64,000 nucleotides of DNA from positions 310,001 to 374,000 of the forward strand of contig CATOSB010000008.1 in NCBI GenBank assembly GCA_951812305.1, written 5' to 3'. The stretch is from an uncultured Paracoccaceae bacterium (lineage in GTDB: Bacteria > Pseudomonadota > Alphaproteobacteria > Rhodobacterales > Rhodobacteraceae). The first letter of the stretch is position 1. Every line of letters starts with the position of its first letter. The position numbers and the translations under genes are program-made. The notes under the pieces are model-generated. The model saw nothing but the letters and a program-made list of their open reading frames with translations. It was not told the DNA's origin and ran no database searches. Shown one piece after another: positions 1-8,709 of the stretch.

Positions 1-357
1 TTCTTCATGGAACCAACCGTGCTGGTAGATGTCAAAGCCGATATGGCGATTGCGCAGGAGGAAGTTTTCGGCCCCGTCGTCAGCGTGTTGAAATACCGTG
101 ACGAGGCTGAGGCCGTCGAGATCGCGAACGGCACCCAATACGGATTGGTCGCTGGCGTCTTCACCCGCGATCTCGACCGGGCCACACAGACGGCACGGGC
201 GCTGAAGGCCGGGCAGGTTTTCGTCAATGAATGGTTTGCAGGCGGGGTCGAGACGCCTTTCGGCGGCTATGGCAAATCGGGTTATGGGCGTGAAAAGGGG
301 CAGGAGGCGCTGCTGAATTACGTCCAGACCAAAAATATCGCGATCCGGGTGCGATAG
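1..357 (+). CDS. Aldehyde dehydrogenase family protein, C-terminal part (gene begins before the window)
   Basis: The reading frame is open from base 1 (no start codon belongs here) and stops at the TAG ending at 357. The visible 118 residues are the end of the NAD(P)-dependent aldehyde dehydrogenase fold. They contain the EEVFGP motif near the start of the fragment, the NGTQYGL segment, and the typical end ETPFGGYGKSGYGREKG. The enzyme oxidises an aldehyde to the acid. The catalytic Cys and Glu lie upstream of the window, so the substrate cannot be assigned. The acetyltransferase-like gene follows after 3 bases, which suggests a shared transcript. Confidence 0.9.
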   Translation, partial: FFMEPTVLVDVKADMAIAQEEVFGPVVSVLKYRDEAEAVEIANGTQYGLVAGVFTRDLDRATQTARALKAGQVFVNEWFAGGVETPFGGYGKSGYGREKGQEALLNYVQTKNIAIRVR

Positions 358-360
358 GCG

Positions 361-984
361 GTGGCGTTAATCTCGGTGCAACCACTGACCGGTGAATTGC
401 AGGAGGAGGCCTTCGCGCTTGCCGCGGAAGTTTTCGTTGAAAGCAGCACGTTGCACCGGGCGTTGGGGATTGGGCTTGAAGAATACCGCAACTACTTGCG
501 TCAGTCATTCGCCGAAATGCTGGCCGAGGATCTGTCTGTGGCCGCAGTGGATGAAAAATCCGGGCGGTTGTCCGGGTGCCTGATCGCCACAGATTTTGCC
601 GGGCAATTTACGGCGCAGCGTGAGCCATCGGGGCGGTTCGCGCCGCTGGCGGCTCTGACCGCCGCGCTGTGCGATCAGTACGGGCCTGCGCCTAATCCGG
701 GGCAGGCAATGCTCGTGGATATGGGCGCGGTATTGCCCGGTTATGCGGGGCATGGGGTATACAAACAACTTCGCAAAGCAGTTGAGGTTCGGGCGCGAAA
801 CCGCGGGTTTCAAACAATAATCGGCGAACTTTCATCGGCGGCGACCCAGCACGTGATTCTGAACCGGCTTGGGCACCGGAAAGTGGCTGAAATTTCTTTT
901 GCCTCCTTTGAACACGACGGCGGGTTTCCCTTTGCGGCGATCACCGAGCCAGCGAGCATCGTCTTGGCAGAAGGGGTGCTCTAG
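361..984 (+). CDS. GNAT-like N-acetyltransferase
   Basis: A 207-residue soluble protein. Around residues 118-140 it has a stretch resembling the acetyl-CoA binding motif A of the GNAT fold: a beta strand (AMLVDMGAVLP), then GYAGHGVYKQL, then a basic helix. The C-terminal half also has the HVILNRLGHRKV pattern typical of the family. It starts with GTG three bases after the aldehyde dehydrogenase stop; I see no strong ribosome-binding site, so translation may be coupled. The substrate is unknown. The family call rests on the general motif pattern, not on close identity. Confidence 0.6.
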   Translation: MALISVQPLTGELQEEAFALAAEVFVESSTLHRALGIGLEEYRNYLRQSFAEMLAEDLSVAAVDEKSGRLSGCLIATDFAGQFTAQREPSGRFAPLAALTAALCDQYGPAPNPGQAMLVDMGAVLPGYAGHGVYKQLRKAVEVRARNRGFQTIIGELSSAATQHVILNRLGHRKVAEISFASFEHDGGFPFAAITEPASIVLAEGVL

Positions 985-1019
985 GGGATGCTTGGGCAGA
1001 AACGGATGACCGGCGGGGG

Positions 1020-1694
1020 ATGCGGATGAAGGCACGATACAAGCTTTATTACTGGCCGATTCCGTTTCGCGGACATTTCATCCGGTTCATGCTGGCGCAG
1101 GCCGGGCAGCAATGGGCGGAAGCGTCGTTTGAAGAGGTGGCGGCGCTGAAGGACGACGATCCGACGTTATCGCGCTATCCGGTGCTTGCGCCGCCTGTTC
1201 TGGAAGATCGCGTCACCGGCGTTCGATTGGCCCAGATGCCCGCGATCGTCATGGCTTTGGGCCGCGAATACAGCTTGATCCGCGATCCCGATGTGGCATT
1301 GCGACTGACCTGCGACGCCTCCGATATACTGTTTGAGATCACCCGCACGCATGGCGCGCAGATGTGGGATGCACCGAGCTGGCAGGGCTTTGTCGAAGAA
1401 CGCCTGCCGCGCTGGCTGGCCGTTCATGAGGCGGTGGCAAAGACCCTTGACGCAGGCGCCCCCGGGGCGGAAGAGATCATCCTGACCGCGTTATGGCACA
1501 CGATGATTGACAAGCTGCCACCCCTGCGCTCGATTGCGCAGACGCACGCGCCGGGATTGGTGGCGCTTGTGGATCACGTCACCGCCACGCCTGCCATCGC
1601 GGGTGTCATCACCGATTGGGCGGATAAAAAACCGATTTATTGCGCGGGGCAGATCGAGGCCTCGCTGTTAAACGTTCTGAATATGGAGAGCTGA
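1020..1694 (+). CDS. Glutathione S-transferase family protein
   Basis: A 224-residue protein. The N-terminus (KLYYWPIPFRGHFIRFMLAQAG) fits the thioredoxin-like beta-alpha unit of cytosolic GSTs, followed by a VLAPPVLED segment in the place of the cis-proline loop that contacts glutathione and an all-helical C-terminal half. Likely role: conjugation or reduction with glutathione in the cytoplasm. A second ATG lies two codons downstream (1026); a G-rich stretch just upstream could serve either start. The gene overlaps nothing and ends one base before the ATG of the next gene, so the two are probably cotranscribed. Confidence 0.75.
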   Translation: MRMKARYKLYYWPIPFRGHFIRFMLAQAGQQWAEASFEEVAALKDDDPTLSRYPVLAPPVLEDRVTGVRLAQMPAIVMALGREYSLIRDPDVALRLTCDASDILFEITRTHGAQMWDAPSWQGFVEERLPRWLAVHEAVAKTLDAGAPGAEEIILTALWHTMIDKLPPLRSIAQTHAPGLVALVDHVTATPAIAGVITDWADKKPIYCAGQIEASLLNVLNMES

Positions 1695-1695
1695 C

Positions 1696-2085
1696 ATGAG
1701 CCTGTTTGACGAAGACCTGTTCCTGAAGGGATTGGAACAGCGCAAAGGCACGCTGGGTGCGGAGTATGTGGAAAAGAATCTTGCTGCGGCAGACGAATTT
1801 TCGCGCCCGTTTCAGGAAGCGATGACGGCGTGGTGCTGGGGGTTCGGTTGGGGCGATGAGGTGATTGACGCCAAAACCCGAAGCATGATGAACCTCGCCA
1901 TGATCGGTGCTCTGGGGAAAATGCATGAGTGGGAAATCCACTGCAAAGGCGCGCTGAATAATGGCGTGTCCAAAGAAGAAATCCGCGCCATCGTTCATGT
2001 GGTCGGCATTTATTGTGGTGTGCCGCAGTCGTTGGAATGCTTCCGGGTTGCGCGAAAGGTTCTGGAAGAGCGCGGGTTGCTTTGA
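1696..2085 (+). CDS. Carboxymuconolactone decarboxylase family protein (PcaC-like)
   Basis: A 129-residue protein of the usual size for PcaC-like members of the AhpD/CMD superfamily. The segment EWEIHCKGALNNGVSKEEIRAIVHVVGIYCGVP matches the conserved core of 4-carboxymuconolactone decarboxylase, where a His and acidic residues line the active site. True PcaC acts in the protocatechuate branch of the beta-ketoadipate pathway, but no other pca gene is visible here, so a related decarboxylase or peroxidase role is equally possible. It starts one base after the GST stop. A dispersed repeat begins about 35 bases downstream. Confidence 0.75.
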   Translation: MSLFDEDLFLKGLEQRKGTLGAEYVEKNLAAADEFSRPFQEAMTAWCWGFGWGDEVIDAKTRSMMNLAMIGALGKMHEWEIHCKGALNNGVSKEEIRAIVHVVGIYCGVPQSLECFRVARKVLEERGLL

Positions 2086-2248
2086 TTTTGTTGTGATTCC
2101 CGCGGTTCTGAGTTGGCGGTTTTGGCCTTGAACAGACATTGGTGGCTTGCGCCCTTCGCGCGGAATCAAGGCCCCTCGGGCCGCCGCGCATCGACGGGCC
2201 GTCCCCTGGCCCGGCGATTTCTTGAGGGCTTTGCTACGTTTCAAACTA

Positions 2249-3485
2249 GTCCCTCGCTTCGCATGATTTGACGTTGTGATATTTTTCTGAATCACTCTGC
2301 TATAGATTTTGGGAGGGTATTGAGATGTCAAAATGTGGTCGTGCTGTGAAGTATGTTGTTCGACTGAATGCTGGTGAGCGGTTGCAGCTTGAGGATATGA
2401 TCCGCACGGGTCGGCAGGCGGCGTATCGACTGCTCAAGGCGCGGATATTGCTCAAGGCAGATGTATCTTCAGACAGTGGCGGCTGGGATGACGAGCGGAT
2501 TGCAGAAGCTTTGGAGACCAGTGTTTCCACAGTATTCCGTACCCGCCGCCAGGTTGTGGAAGAAGGCCTTGAGGCGGCTCTGGGTCGCAAAAAGCAGAAG
2601 ACCCCGTCCACGCCAGCAATCTTTGATGGAACCGCTGAGGCGAAGCTCATTGCGTTGGCCTGTTCGGAACCACCGGAGGGTCACGCGCGCTGGTCTTTGC
2701 GTCTTCTGGAAACGCGCGTGGTCGAATTGGGCATCGTTGAAGCAGCCAGCGACAGCACGATCCATCGGGTGCTCAAAAAAACGCGCTCAAACCGCACAAG
2801 AGCCGCTATTGGGTGATCCCTCCGAAAGCCAATGCAGGTTTTGTTGCTGCGATGGAAGATGTGCTGGAAGTCTACACGCGCCCCTATGATCCGGCCCGCC
2901 CGCTGGTTTGCCTTGACGAGACCAGCAAGCAGCTGACCTTTGAGACCCGTACGCCGATCCCAATCCGGCCGGGGCGCGAAGCCCGTTTCGACTATGAATA
3001 CGAGCGCGCGGGTGTGGCCAGCCTGTTCATGTTGTTTGCCCCGCTTGAAGGCTGGCGCCATGTTGCCGTTCGAGACCGCCGAACCGCCATCGATTTTGCC
3101 CACATTCTCAAGGACCTCGCCGACACCCACTTCCCCAAGGCTGACCGGATTACACTGGTTCAGGACAATCTCAACACCCACAACCCGGCGTCGTTATACA
3201 AGGCCTTTCCACCTGATGAAGCCCGTCGCATTGTCGAACGGTTTGAGTGGCACTTCACGCCCAAACACGGCTCCTGGCTCAACATCGCAGAATGTGAACT
3301 CAGCACACTTGCGCGTCAATGTCTCGACCGCCGCATTCCTGATCGCAACACCTTGGCCAATGAAGCAAAGGCATGGGAAACCGAGCGAAACACCGCATCC
3401 GCAAAGGTGACATGGCGATTCTCAACTAAAGACGCACGCATCAAACTTGCTCACCTTTACCCGCAAATCGGATGAATCAAGGGAC
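2249..3485 (+). mobile_element. IS630-family insertion sequence, copy 1
   Basis: A 1237-bp element flanked by TA on both sides (2247-2248 and 3486-3487), the target duplication typical of the IS630/Tc1-mariner group. The ends are inverted: GTCCCTCGCTTCGCAT on the left, and GTCCCTTGATTCATCC as reverse complement of the right end. The second copy at 13234-14470 has the same length, with every ORF offset by exactly 10985 bases and no difference that I could see. It carries one transposase in two overlapping frames. It has inserted into dispersed repeat copy A. Confidence 0.95.
2325..3475 (+). CDS. IS630-family transposase (two frames, probable programmed -1 frameshift), copy 1
   Basis: The first frame (2325-2816, 163 aa) holds the helix-turn-helix DNA-binding half (DDERIAEALETSVSTVFRTRRQ). 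The second frame (2813-3475, 220 aa) holds the DDE catalytic half: LVCLDETSKQL (first Asp), LVQDNLNTH (second Asp) and HGSWLNIAECELS (Glu). An A7 run at 2775-2781 sits where a -1 slip would join them and give the family-typical KKNALKPHKSRYWVIPP junction, for a fused product of about 383 residues. The identical second copy keeps the same layout, which favours programmed frameshifting over a mutation. Confidence 0.9.
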
Positions 3486-3637
3486 TAGTACGGATTTCGC
3501 GAGATTAAGTGGCAAAAGCGAACGTTTGTTCGCCGCACCACGGCCCATCAATGCGCGTCTTCACGCTTGCGTATTTGATTGCCCTCGTCGGACCAAACTT
3601 TGTCCCCAGATCACTTCCGCGGAAAAACTTAACAGCG

Positions 3638-3656
3638 CCACGCAACGTGGGTTTTT
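3638..3656 (+). terminator. Possible intrinsic terminator upstream of ttuD
   Basis: The perfect short stem CCACG-CAA-CGTGG (3638-3650) is followed by GTTTTT. The stem has only five pairs, so the terminator may be weak. It lies between IS630 copy 1 / repeat copy A and the glycerate kinase gene, and could limit read-through from the transposase. The rest of 3486-3677 holds only the end of repeat copy A. Confidence 0.4.
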
Positions 3657-3677
3657 CATGTCGCCTTTCCGGTTTAA

Positions 3678-4955
3678 GTGGAGCCCATGATAAATCCAGT
3701 TAACCGAGACCTCCTGACCTCACTTTTCGACGCCGCCGTTGCGGCCGCCGATCCAAAGCTGGTGTTGCCGAAACACCTGCCTGACCCGCCAAAGGGGCGC
3801 ACGGTCGTTATCGGCGCAGGCAAAGGTGCCGCGCAGATGGCGGCGGTGTTTGAACAGGTCTGGCCGGGACCATTCGAGGGCGTGGTGGTCACGCGGTACG
3901 GCTATAGCGTGCCGTGCCGGACCATCAGAGTGTTAGAGGCTGCTCACCCGGTGCCGGACGCGGCGGGGCTTGCGGCAACAGAAGCTCTGTTCGGGGCTGT
4001 AGAAGGATTGAGTGCGGAAGATCTGGTGATTGCGTTGGTCTGTGGGGGCGGGTCGGCGTTGTTACCAGCACCGCCCGATGGGCTGACGTTGGAAGATGAG
4101 GCCGCATTGAACGCCGCGCTTCTGGCATCTGGTGCCCCGATCACGGCAATGAATTCAATCCGTAAACAAGTGAGCGGCATAAAAGGCGGGCGGCTGACGG
4201 CGGCGGCGCACCCGGCGCGCGTGGTGAGCTTGATTGTCTCTGATATTCCCGGTGACGATCCGGCGATGGTCGCCTCTGGCCCAACTGTGCCAGATGACAC
4301 GACACTGGAAGACGCATTGGCAGCGGTCGATGCCTTTGGGATCACCTTGCCGCCGACGGTCGCGGCATATCTGCACGGCGACGTGCCTGCAGCACCCAAG
4401 CCATCGGATACAGAATTTGAAAGCGACGAGGTGCGCGTCGTCGCCTCTGCCAATCTGTCGCTTGAGGCCGCCGCCGAAGCGGCGCGCAAGGCCGGGCTCA
4501 AGCCGGTGATCCTGTCGGATGCAATTGAAGGCGAAGCGCGCGATGTCGGGCTGATGCACGCGGCCCTGGCGCGCGAAGTGCGGCTACGCGGGCGGCCGTT
4601 TGAGGCACCGGTGGTGATCCTTTCCGGTGGAGAAACCACTGTGACGCTGTCAGGCGATGGCGGGCGCGGCGGGCGCAACAGCGAGTTTCTGCTGTCGGCA
4701 GCGGTGGCGTTGGACGGCGTGGAAGGTGTGACAATGCTGGCCGCGGACACCGACGGGATCGATGGGTCAGAAGATAATGCAGGTGCCTTTGCAGATGGCA
4801 CGACAGCGGCGCGGATCCGGGCGGCGGGATCGGATCCGAGGGCGCTGTTGGCAGCGCATGACGCGTGGGGCGCGTTCGATCTGGCAGGCAATCTGTTTGT
4901 TCCGGGGCCGACAGGAACGAATGTGAACGATTTCCGGGCAATTCTGGTGCGGTGA
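3678..4955 (+). CDS. ttuD: Glycerate 2-kinase / MOFRL-type (TtuD, formerly annotated hydroxypyruvate reductase)
   Basis: A 425-residue member of the glycerate 2-kinase family (DUF4147 plus MOFRL domains), which phosphorylates D-glycerate in the serine/glyoxylate and tartrate routes. Visible signatures are VVIGAGKGAAQMA near the N-terminus, LVCGGGSALLPAP, KQVSGIKGGRL, LIVSDIPGDDPAMVASGP, and in the MOFRL part VVILSGGETTVTL, GGRNSEFLL, LAADTDGIDGSEDNAGA and PGPTGTNVNDFRAI. The length is normal. The GTG at 3678 is the first start; an ATG at 3687 is the alternative. It stands alone between IS630 copy 1 and the helicase gene. Confidence 0.9.
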   Translation: MEPMINPVNRDLLTSLFDAAVAAADPKLVLPKHLPDPPKGRTVVIGAGKGAAQMAAVFEQVWPGPFEGVVVTRYGYSVPCRTIRVLEAAHPVPDAAGLAATEALFGAVEGLSAEDLVIALVCGGGSALLPAPPDGLTLEDEAALNAALLASGAPITAMNSIRKQVSGIKGGRLTAAAHPARVVSLIVSDIPGDDPAMVASGPTVPDDTTLEDALAAVDAFGITLPPTVAAYLHGDVPAAPKPSDTEFESDEVRVVASANLSLEAAAEAARKAGLKPVILSDAIEGEARDVGLMHAALAREVRLRGRPFEAPVVILSGGETTVTLSGDGGRGGRNSEFLLSAAVALDGVEGVTMLAADTDGIDGSEDNAGAFADGTTAARIRAAGSDPRALLAAHDAWGAFDLAGNLFVPGPTGTNVNDFRAILVR

Positions 4956-5070
4956 AAGCCGGAGTCCGCCACTGACCCCGAGGGCTGCAATTATCACGCA
5001 TAGTTGCGTTAGCGCCTTTAAACCATTTGGCTCACACGCTAGGTACGTTAAAGGCAATCCGGCGAGATAA

Positions 5071-7866
5071 ATGACCGATAATCTGGGGCGCATCGTTGCG
5101 GTGCTGGGACCCACGAATACAGGCAAGACGCATTACGCCATCGAGCGGATGCTGAGTTACCGGACAGGGGTCATCGGCCTTCCGCTGCGCCTTCTGGCGC
5201 GCGAGGTTTATGACAAGATCGTTGCCCTGCGCGGGCCGTCGGTTGTGGCGCTGGTCACCGGGGAGGAGCGGATCGTTCCAGAACGTACGCAGTTCTGGGT
5301 GTGTACCGTCGAGGCGATGCCAGAAGGGCTTGGTCCCGATTTTCTTGCGGTAGACGAAATCCAGCTTTGCGCGGATCCCGAACGTGGGCACGTGTTCACC
5401 GACCGGCTGTTGCGGGCCCGCGGCACGCATGAAACGCTGTTTCTTGGCGCCGACACAATGCGCGGCCCTATTGCGGCGCTGGTCCCCAAAGTGCAGTTTC
5501 AGCGGCGAGAGCGGTTCTCGACCCTCACCCATTCCGGCGCCAAGAAGATCAGCAGGCTGCCGCCGCGATCCGCGATTGTCGGGTTTTCGGTCGATCAGGT
5601 TTACGCAATTGCCGAGCTTTTGCGTCGTCTGAAGGGCGGTGCGGCCGTGGTGATGGGCGCTCTGTCCCCGCGCACCCGCAACGCGCAGGTGGCGATGTAT
5701 CAGGAAGGCGAGGTTGATTACCTGGTGGCGACAGATGCCATCGGCATGGGGCTGAACCTTGATATCACCCATGTCGCCTTTTCTTCGCTGGCAAAGTTTG
5801 ACGGGCGGCGAATGTGCCCGCTCGCGGCAAACGAACTGGCCCAGATCGCGGGTCGCGCGGGGCGGTATCAGAGTGACGGCACATTTGGCACCACCGGCGA
5901 GGCCCCCAAGATTGACGACGGGCTGGCAGAGGCGATCACTGACAACCGGTTTACACCACTGAAGCGGCTGCAATGGCGCAATGCCGCGTTGCGGTTTGGC
6001 TCTGTCGACAAACTGATTGCAACGCTGGAAGAAGGTAATGACAGCGAGCATCTGACCCGCGCCAGAGAGGCCGACGACCTGATCGCGCTGAAATCACTTG
6101 CGGAAATCGGGCTGATCCGGGAACGCGCCAGCAATGCTCAAGCCGTCAAACTTCTGTGGGATGTTTGCCGCATCCCGGATTTTCGCGGCATCAGCCACGG
6201 CGAACATGCCGGTTTGCTGGAGGCGATCTTTGGCTATCTGCACGAATTCGGCCGCGTTCCCGATGACTGGCTGGGCGCGCAGGTGCAGCGCATTGACCGC
6301 GCGGACGGCGATATCGACGCGCTATCCAAGCGGTTGGCGTATATCCGCACATGGACCTATGTGGCGCAGCGAAATGGCTGGGTCGATGACGAAAACCATT
6401 GGCGTGGCGAAACGCGCGCTGTAGAAGACAGCCTGTCAGATGCGCTCCACCAGGCGTTGACGCAAAGGTTTGTGGATCGCCGCACCAGCGTTCTGATGCG
6501 GCGGCTCAAGGAAAAGGAGGCCCTTGTGGCCGAAGTGAACGACAAGGGCGAAGTATCGGTCGAGGGCCATTCGGTTGGCCGCATCGAGGGCTTTCGCTTT
6601 ATTCAGGATGCCTCTGCCACGGCGGATGAAGCAAAGACGCTGCGTCAGGCGGCATTGCAGGCCCTGAAGCCGGAATTCCACCTGCGTGCGGACAGGTTCT
6701 ATAACGCACCGGATACCGAAATCGATTTTACCGATCAGGGCGGGTTGATGTGGGGTGAACTTGCCGTGGGCAAACTGGTGGCCGGGCCGGAAACGATGAA
6801 GCCCAAGGTTGAGGCGTTTGTCGATGAAGAGACCGGGGATGACGTCGCGCAGAAAGTCGCGCGCCGGCTGCAACATTTCATCGATCGCAAGGTCGCAACG
6901 CTTTTTGAGCCGTTGTTGGAAATGCAGCGCAATGAAGAACTGTCTGGGCTGGCCAAGGGTTTCGCGTTTCAGATGGTCGAAGCGCTGGGCCTCGTTCGCC
7001 GCGACAAGGTTTCCGATGATGTAAAAGCGCTGGATCAGGATGCACGCGGTGCATTACGCAAGCACGGGATCCGGTTTGGCCAGTTTACGATTTTTTGCCC
7101 GCTTCTGTTGAAACCTGCGCCGACGCGGCTGCGGCTGGTGTTGTGGTCACTGTCAAAGGGGCTTGATGTCTTCCCCGAAAGCCCACCGCCTGGGCTGGTG
7201 ACGATTCCGTCGCCCAAAGATGCGGTCGAGAATGCCGATACCATGGCGGGCTACCGGATTGCCGGAGAGCGGGCGATCCGCATCGACATGCTGGAACGTT
7301 TGGCCGATCTGCTAAGGGGCGAGAATTCACGAGGTGGTTTCGAAGCGAACCCTGATATGCTGTCGATCACCGGCATGACGCTGGAACAGTTCGCCGATCT
7401 GATGCAGGGGCTGGGCTATACCGCTGACAAGGGTGAGCGGGAGAAGGTCAAACCCGCGCCTGCCGCAGCGTCGGAGACAATCCCTGAGGACGCAAGCGAA
7501 ACAGCGAACGGTGAGAGCGATTCGAAAGACGCTACGGTGGTCGATGCAGCCACCAATGCGAGCGACGCGGCGCCGGCGGAAAAAACCACGGAGGCGAGCG
7601 ACAAAGAAGCGGCAGAGCCAACCGAAAGCGCGCCGGAAGAACCCACGACCGAAGTCTTTTACACGTTCAAATGGGGCGGATTTACGAAAGCCCGCGCCGA
7701 AAGCCGCCCGCGCGGCAAGCCCAAACCCAAAGGCAAGCCAAAGGGAAAACCCAAAGGTCAGCCCGGCGCCCGGAAATTCGAAGCCCGCCCGCCAAAGAAA
7801 GAAAAAGCCATCGATCCCGACAACCCGTTCGCGGCTGCGTTGATGGGGTTGAAGGACAAGGGCTGA
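5071..7866 (+). CDS. SUV3-like DEAD/DEAH-type RNA helicase
   Basis: A 931-residue helicase resembling mitochondrial SUV3. Motif I is GPTNTGKTHYA (about residues 10-20), motif II LAVDEIQLC, then GADTMRG, then in domain 2 VVMGALSPRTRN, VATDAIGMGLNLDI and motif VI QIAGRAGRYQ. The last about 100 residues are first acidic and Ala/Glu-rich, then very basic (repeated Lys-Pro-Lys-Gly), suggesting a disordered RNA-contacting tail. Likely role: ATP-driven RNA unwinding in RNA turnover. The S4-domain gene begins at the next base after its stop, so the two are cotranscribed. The order helicase / S4 / FdxA / CarD is, from memory, common in Rhodobacteraceae. Confidence 0.9.
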   Translation: MTDNLGRIVAVLGPTNTGKTHYAIERMLSYRTGVIGLPLRLLAREVYDKIVALRGPSVVALVTGEERIVPERTQFWVCTVEAMPEGLGPDFLAVDEIQLCADPERGHVFTDRLLRARGTHETLFLGADTMRGPIAALVPKVQFQRRERFSTLTHSGAKKISRLPPRSAIVGFSVDQVYAIAELLRRLKGGAAVVMGALSPRTRNAQVAMYQEGEVDYLVATDAIGMGLNLDITHVAFSSLAKFDGRRMCPLAANELAQIAGRAGRYQSDGTFGTTGEAPKIDDGLAEAITDNRFTPLKRLQWRNAALRFGSVDKLIATLEEGNDSEHLTRAREADDLIALKSLAEIGLIRERASNAQAVKLLWDVCRIPDFRGISHGEHAGLLEAIFGYLHEFGRVPDDWLGAQVQRIDRADGDIDALSKRLAYIRTWTYVAQRNGWVDDENHWRGETRAVEDSLSDALHQALTQRFVDRRTSVLMRRLKEKEALVAEVNDKGEVSVEGHSVGRIEGFRFIQDASATADEAKTLRQAALQALKPEFHLRADRFYNAPDTEIDFTDQGGLMWGELAVGKLVAGPETMKPKVEAFVDEETGDDVAQKVARRLQHFIDRKVATLFEPLLEMQRNEELSGLAKGFAFQMVEALGLVRRDKVSDDVKALDQDARGALRKHGIRFGQFTIFCPLLLKPAPTRLRLVLWSLSKGLDVFPESPPPGLVTIPSPKDAVENADTMAGYRIAGERAIRIDMLERLADLLRGENSRGGFEANPDMLSITGMTLEQFADLMQGLGYTADKGEREKVKPAPAAASETIPEDASETANGESDSKDATVVDAATNASDAAPAEKTTEASDKEAAEPTESAPEEPTTEVFYTFKWGGFTKARAESRPRGKPKPKGKPKGKPKGQPGARKFEARPPKKEKAIDPDNPFAAALMGLKDKG

Positions 7867-8238
7867 GTGGCCGAGCAGACCCTGACAATCCGCATCGACA
7901 AATGGCTGTGGTATGCGCGGTTCTTCAAAACACGCGGGCTTGCGACGAAAATCGTCAATGGTGGCCATGTCCGGGTTAATTCCAACCGGATCGGCAAGGC
8001 ATCGCACAGTGTTTCGGCAGGCGATACGCTGACATTTCCGCAAGGCAACCGCATACGGGTCGCCAGGATTCTCGCAGTTGGCACACGGCGTGGTCCGGCG
8101 CCGGAGGCGCAGGCGCTTTACGAGGACCTTTCGCCGCCATCGCCACCTAAAGAGGTGGAAAAACCAAGGGTCGGTGCGCGACCGACAAAAAAAGAACGCC
8201 GCGATGCGGCGAAACTCAAAGGGTTCGATCTTGAATGA
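7867..8238 (+). CDS. S4-domain RNA-binding protein (HslR / Hsp15 type)
   Basis: A 123-residue protein starting with GTG directly after the helicase stop. Residues 6-65 form an S4 RNA-binding domain (IRIDKWLWYARFFKTRGLATKIV, then GHVRVNS and SVSAGDTLTF). The C-terminus is basic (RPTKKERRDAAKLKG). The E. coli relative Hsp15 binds free 50S subunits carrying nascent chains and helps recycle them; a similar ribosome-rescue role is inferred here. The direct junction with the helicase gene suggests joint expression in RNA or ribosome metabolism. Confidence 0.85.
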   Translation: MAEQTLTIRIDKWLWYARFFKTRGLATKIVNGGHVRVNSNRIGKASHSVSAGDTLTFPQGNRIRVARILAVGTRRGPAPEAQALYEDLSPPSPPKEVEKPRVGARPTKKERRDAAKLKGFDLE

Positions 8239-8289
8239 TCCCTGCGCCTCAATTAGCTAGACCTTCGAGCCAGAGCAGGACGCCCCGAG

Positions 8290-8628
8290 ATGACCTATAT
8301 CGTCAACGACAATTGCATCGCGTGCAAATATACCGACTGCGTCGAGGTGTGCCCGGTCGATTGCTTTTACGAAGGCGAGAACATGCTGGTCATACACCCC
8401 GATGAATGCATCGATTGCGGGGTTTGTGAACCAGAATGCCCGGTCGAAGCGATCCTGCCTGATACAGAGCCTGACACCGAGAAATGGGTAGAGTTTAACC
8501 GCAAATATTCCGAGCTTTGGCCGGTCATCATCACCAAGAAAGATCCGCCACCGGACGCAGAGGCGATGGAAGGCGTGGCGAACAAGCTGGAGACTCATTT
8601 CTCTGAAAATCCGGGTGAAGGCGGATAG
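8290..8628 (+). CDS. fdxA: Seven-iron ferredoxin FdxA
   Basis: A 112-residue ferredoxin with the 3Fe-4S plus 4Fe-4S pattern of Azotobacter FdI. By position, Cys9, Cys17 and Cys50 would bind the 3Fe-4S cluster; Cys21, Cys40, Cys43 and Cys46 the 4Fe-4S cluster; Cys12 and Cys25 are extra. The C-terminal extension after residue 60 is as in the FdI family. It is a cytoplasmic electron carrier of unknown partner here. CAGGACG lies shortly upstream of the ATG. Its usual neighbour carD is now separated from it by an IS66 element. Confidence 0.95.
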   Translation: MTYIVNDNCIACKYTDCVEVCPVDCFYEGENMLVIHPDECIDCGVCEPECPVEAILPDTEPDTEKWVEFNRKYSELWPVIITKKDPPPDAEAMEGVANKLETHFSENPGEGG

Positions 8629-8709
8629 CCAATTCGCACAGCTGGTTCTTACCGCGTGGTAATCAAAACAGAACCAACACCCCGAAAATGCGCAATTTTA
8701 GAAACTATC

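Larger units (their letters stand above)
2121..3598 (-). repeat. Dispersed palindromic element, copy A, split by IS630 copy 1
   Basis: Inverted copy of the six-member family (others at 11116, 14527, 46197, 58774, 61163). The right half is 2121-2248 and the left half 3486-3598, with IS630 copy 1 between. The second half was recognised by aligning 3488-3560 with 61288-61360: both read TACGGA, then GGCAAA, TTCGCC and CACGG in the same order. It is the most diverged copy. Its arms read GGGCCGT and ACGGCCC where the others have GCCCGT and ACGGGC, so pairing is kept. The 3598 limit is approximate. Confidence 0.75.

Noticed and set aside
3944..4990. 348-residue minus-strand ORF opposite ttuD
   Set aside because: Low-complexity Ser/Ala/Pro translation, fully antisense to a well-supported enzyme; a shadow of high G+C coding.
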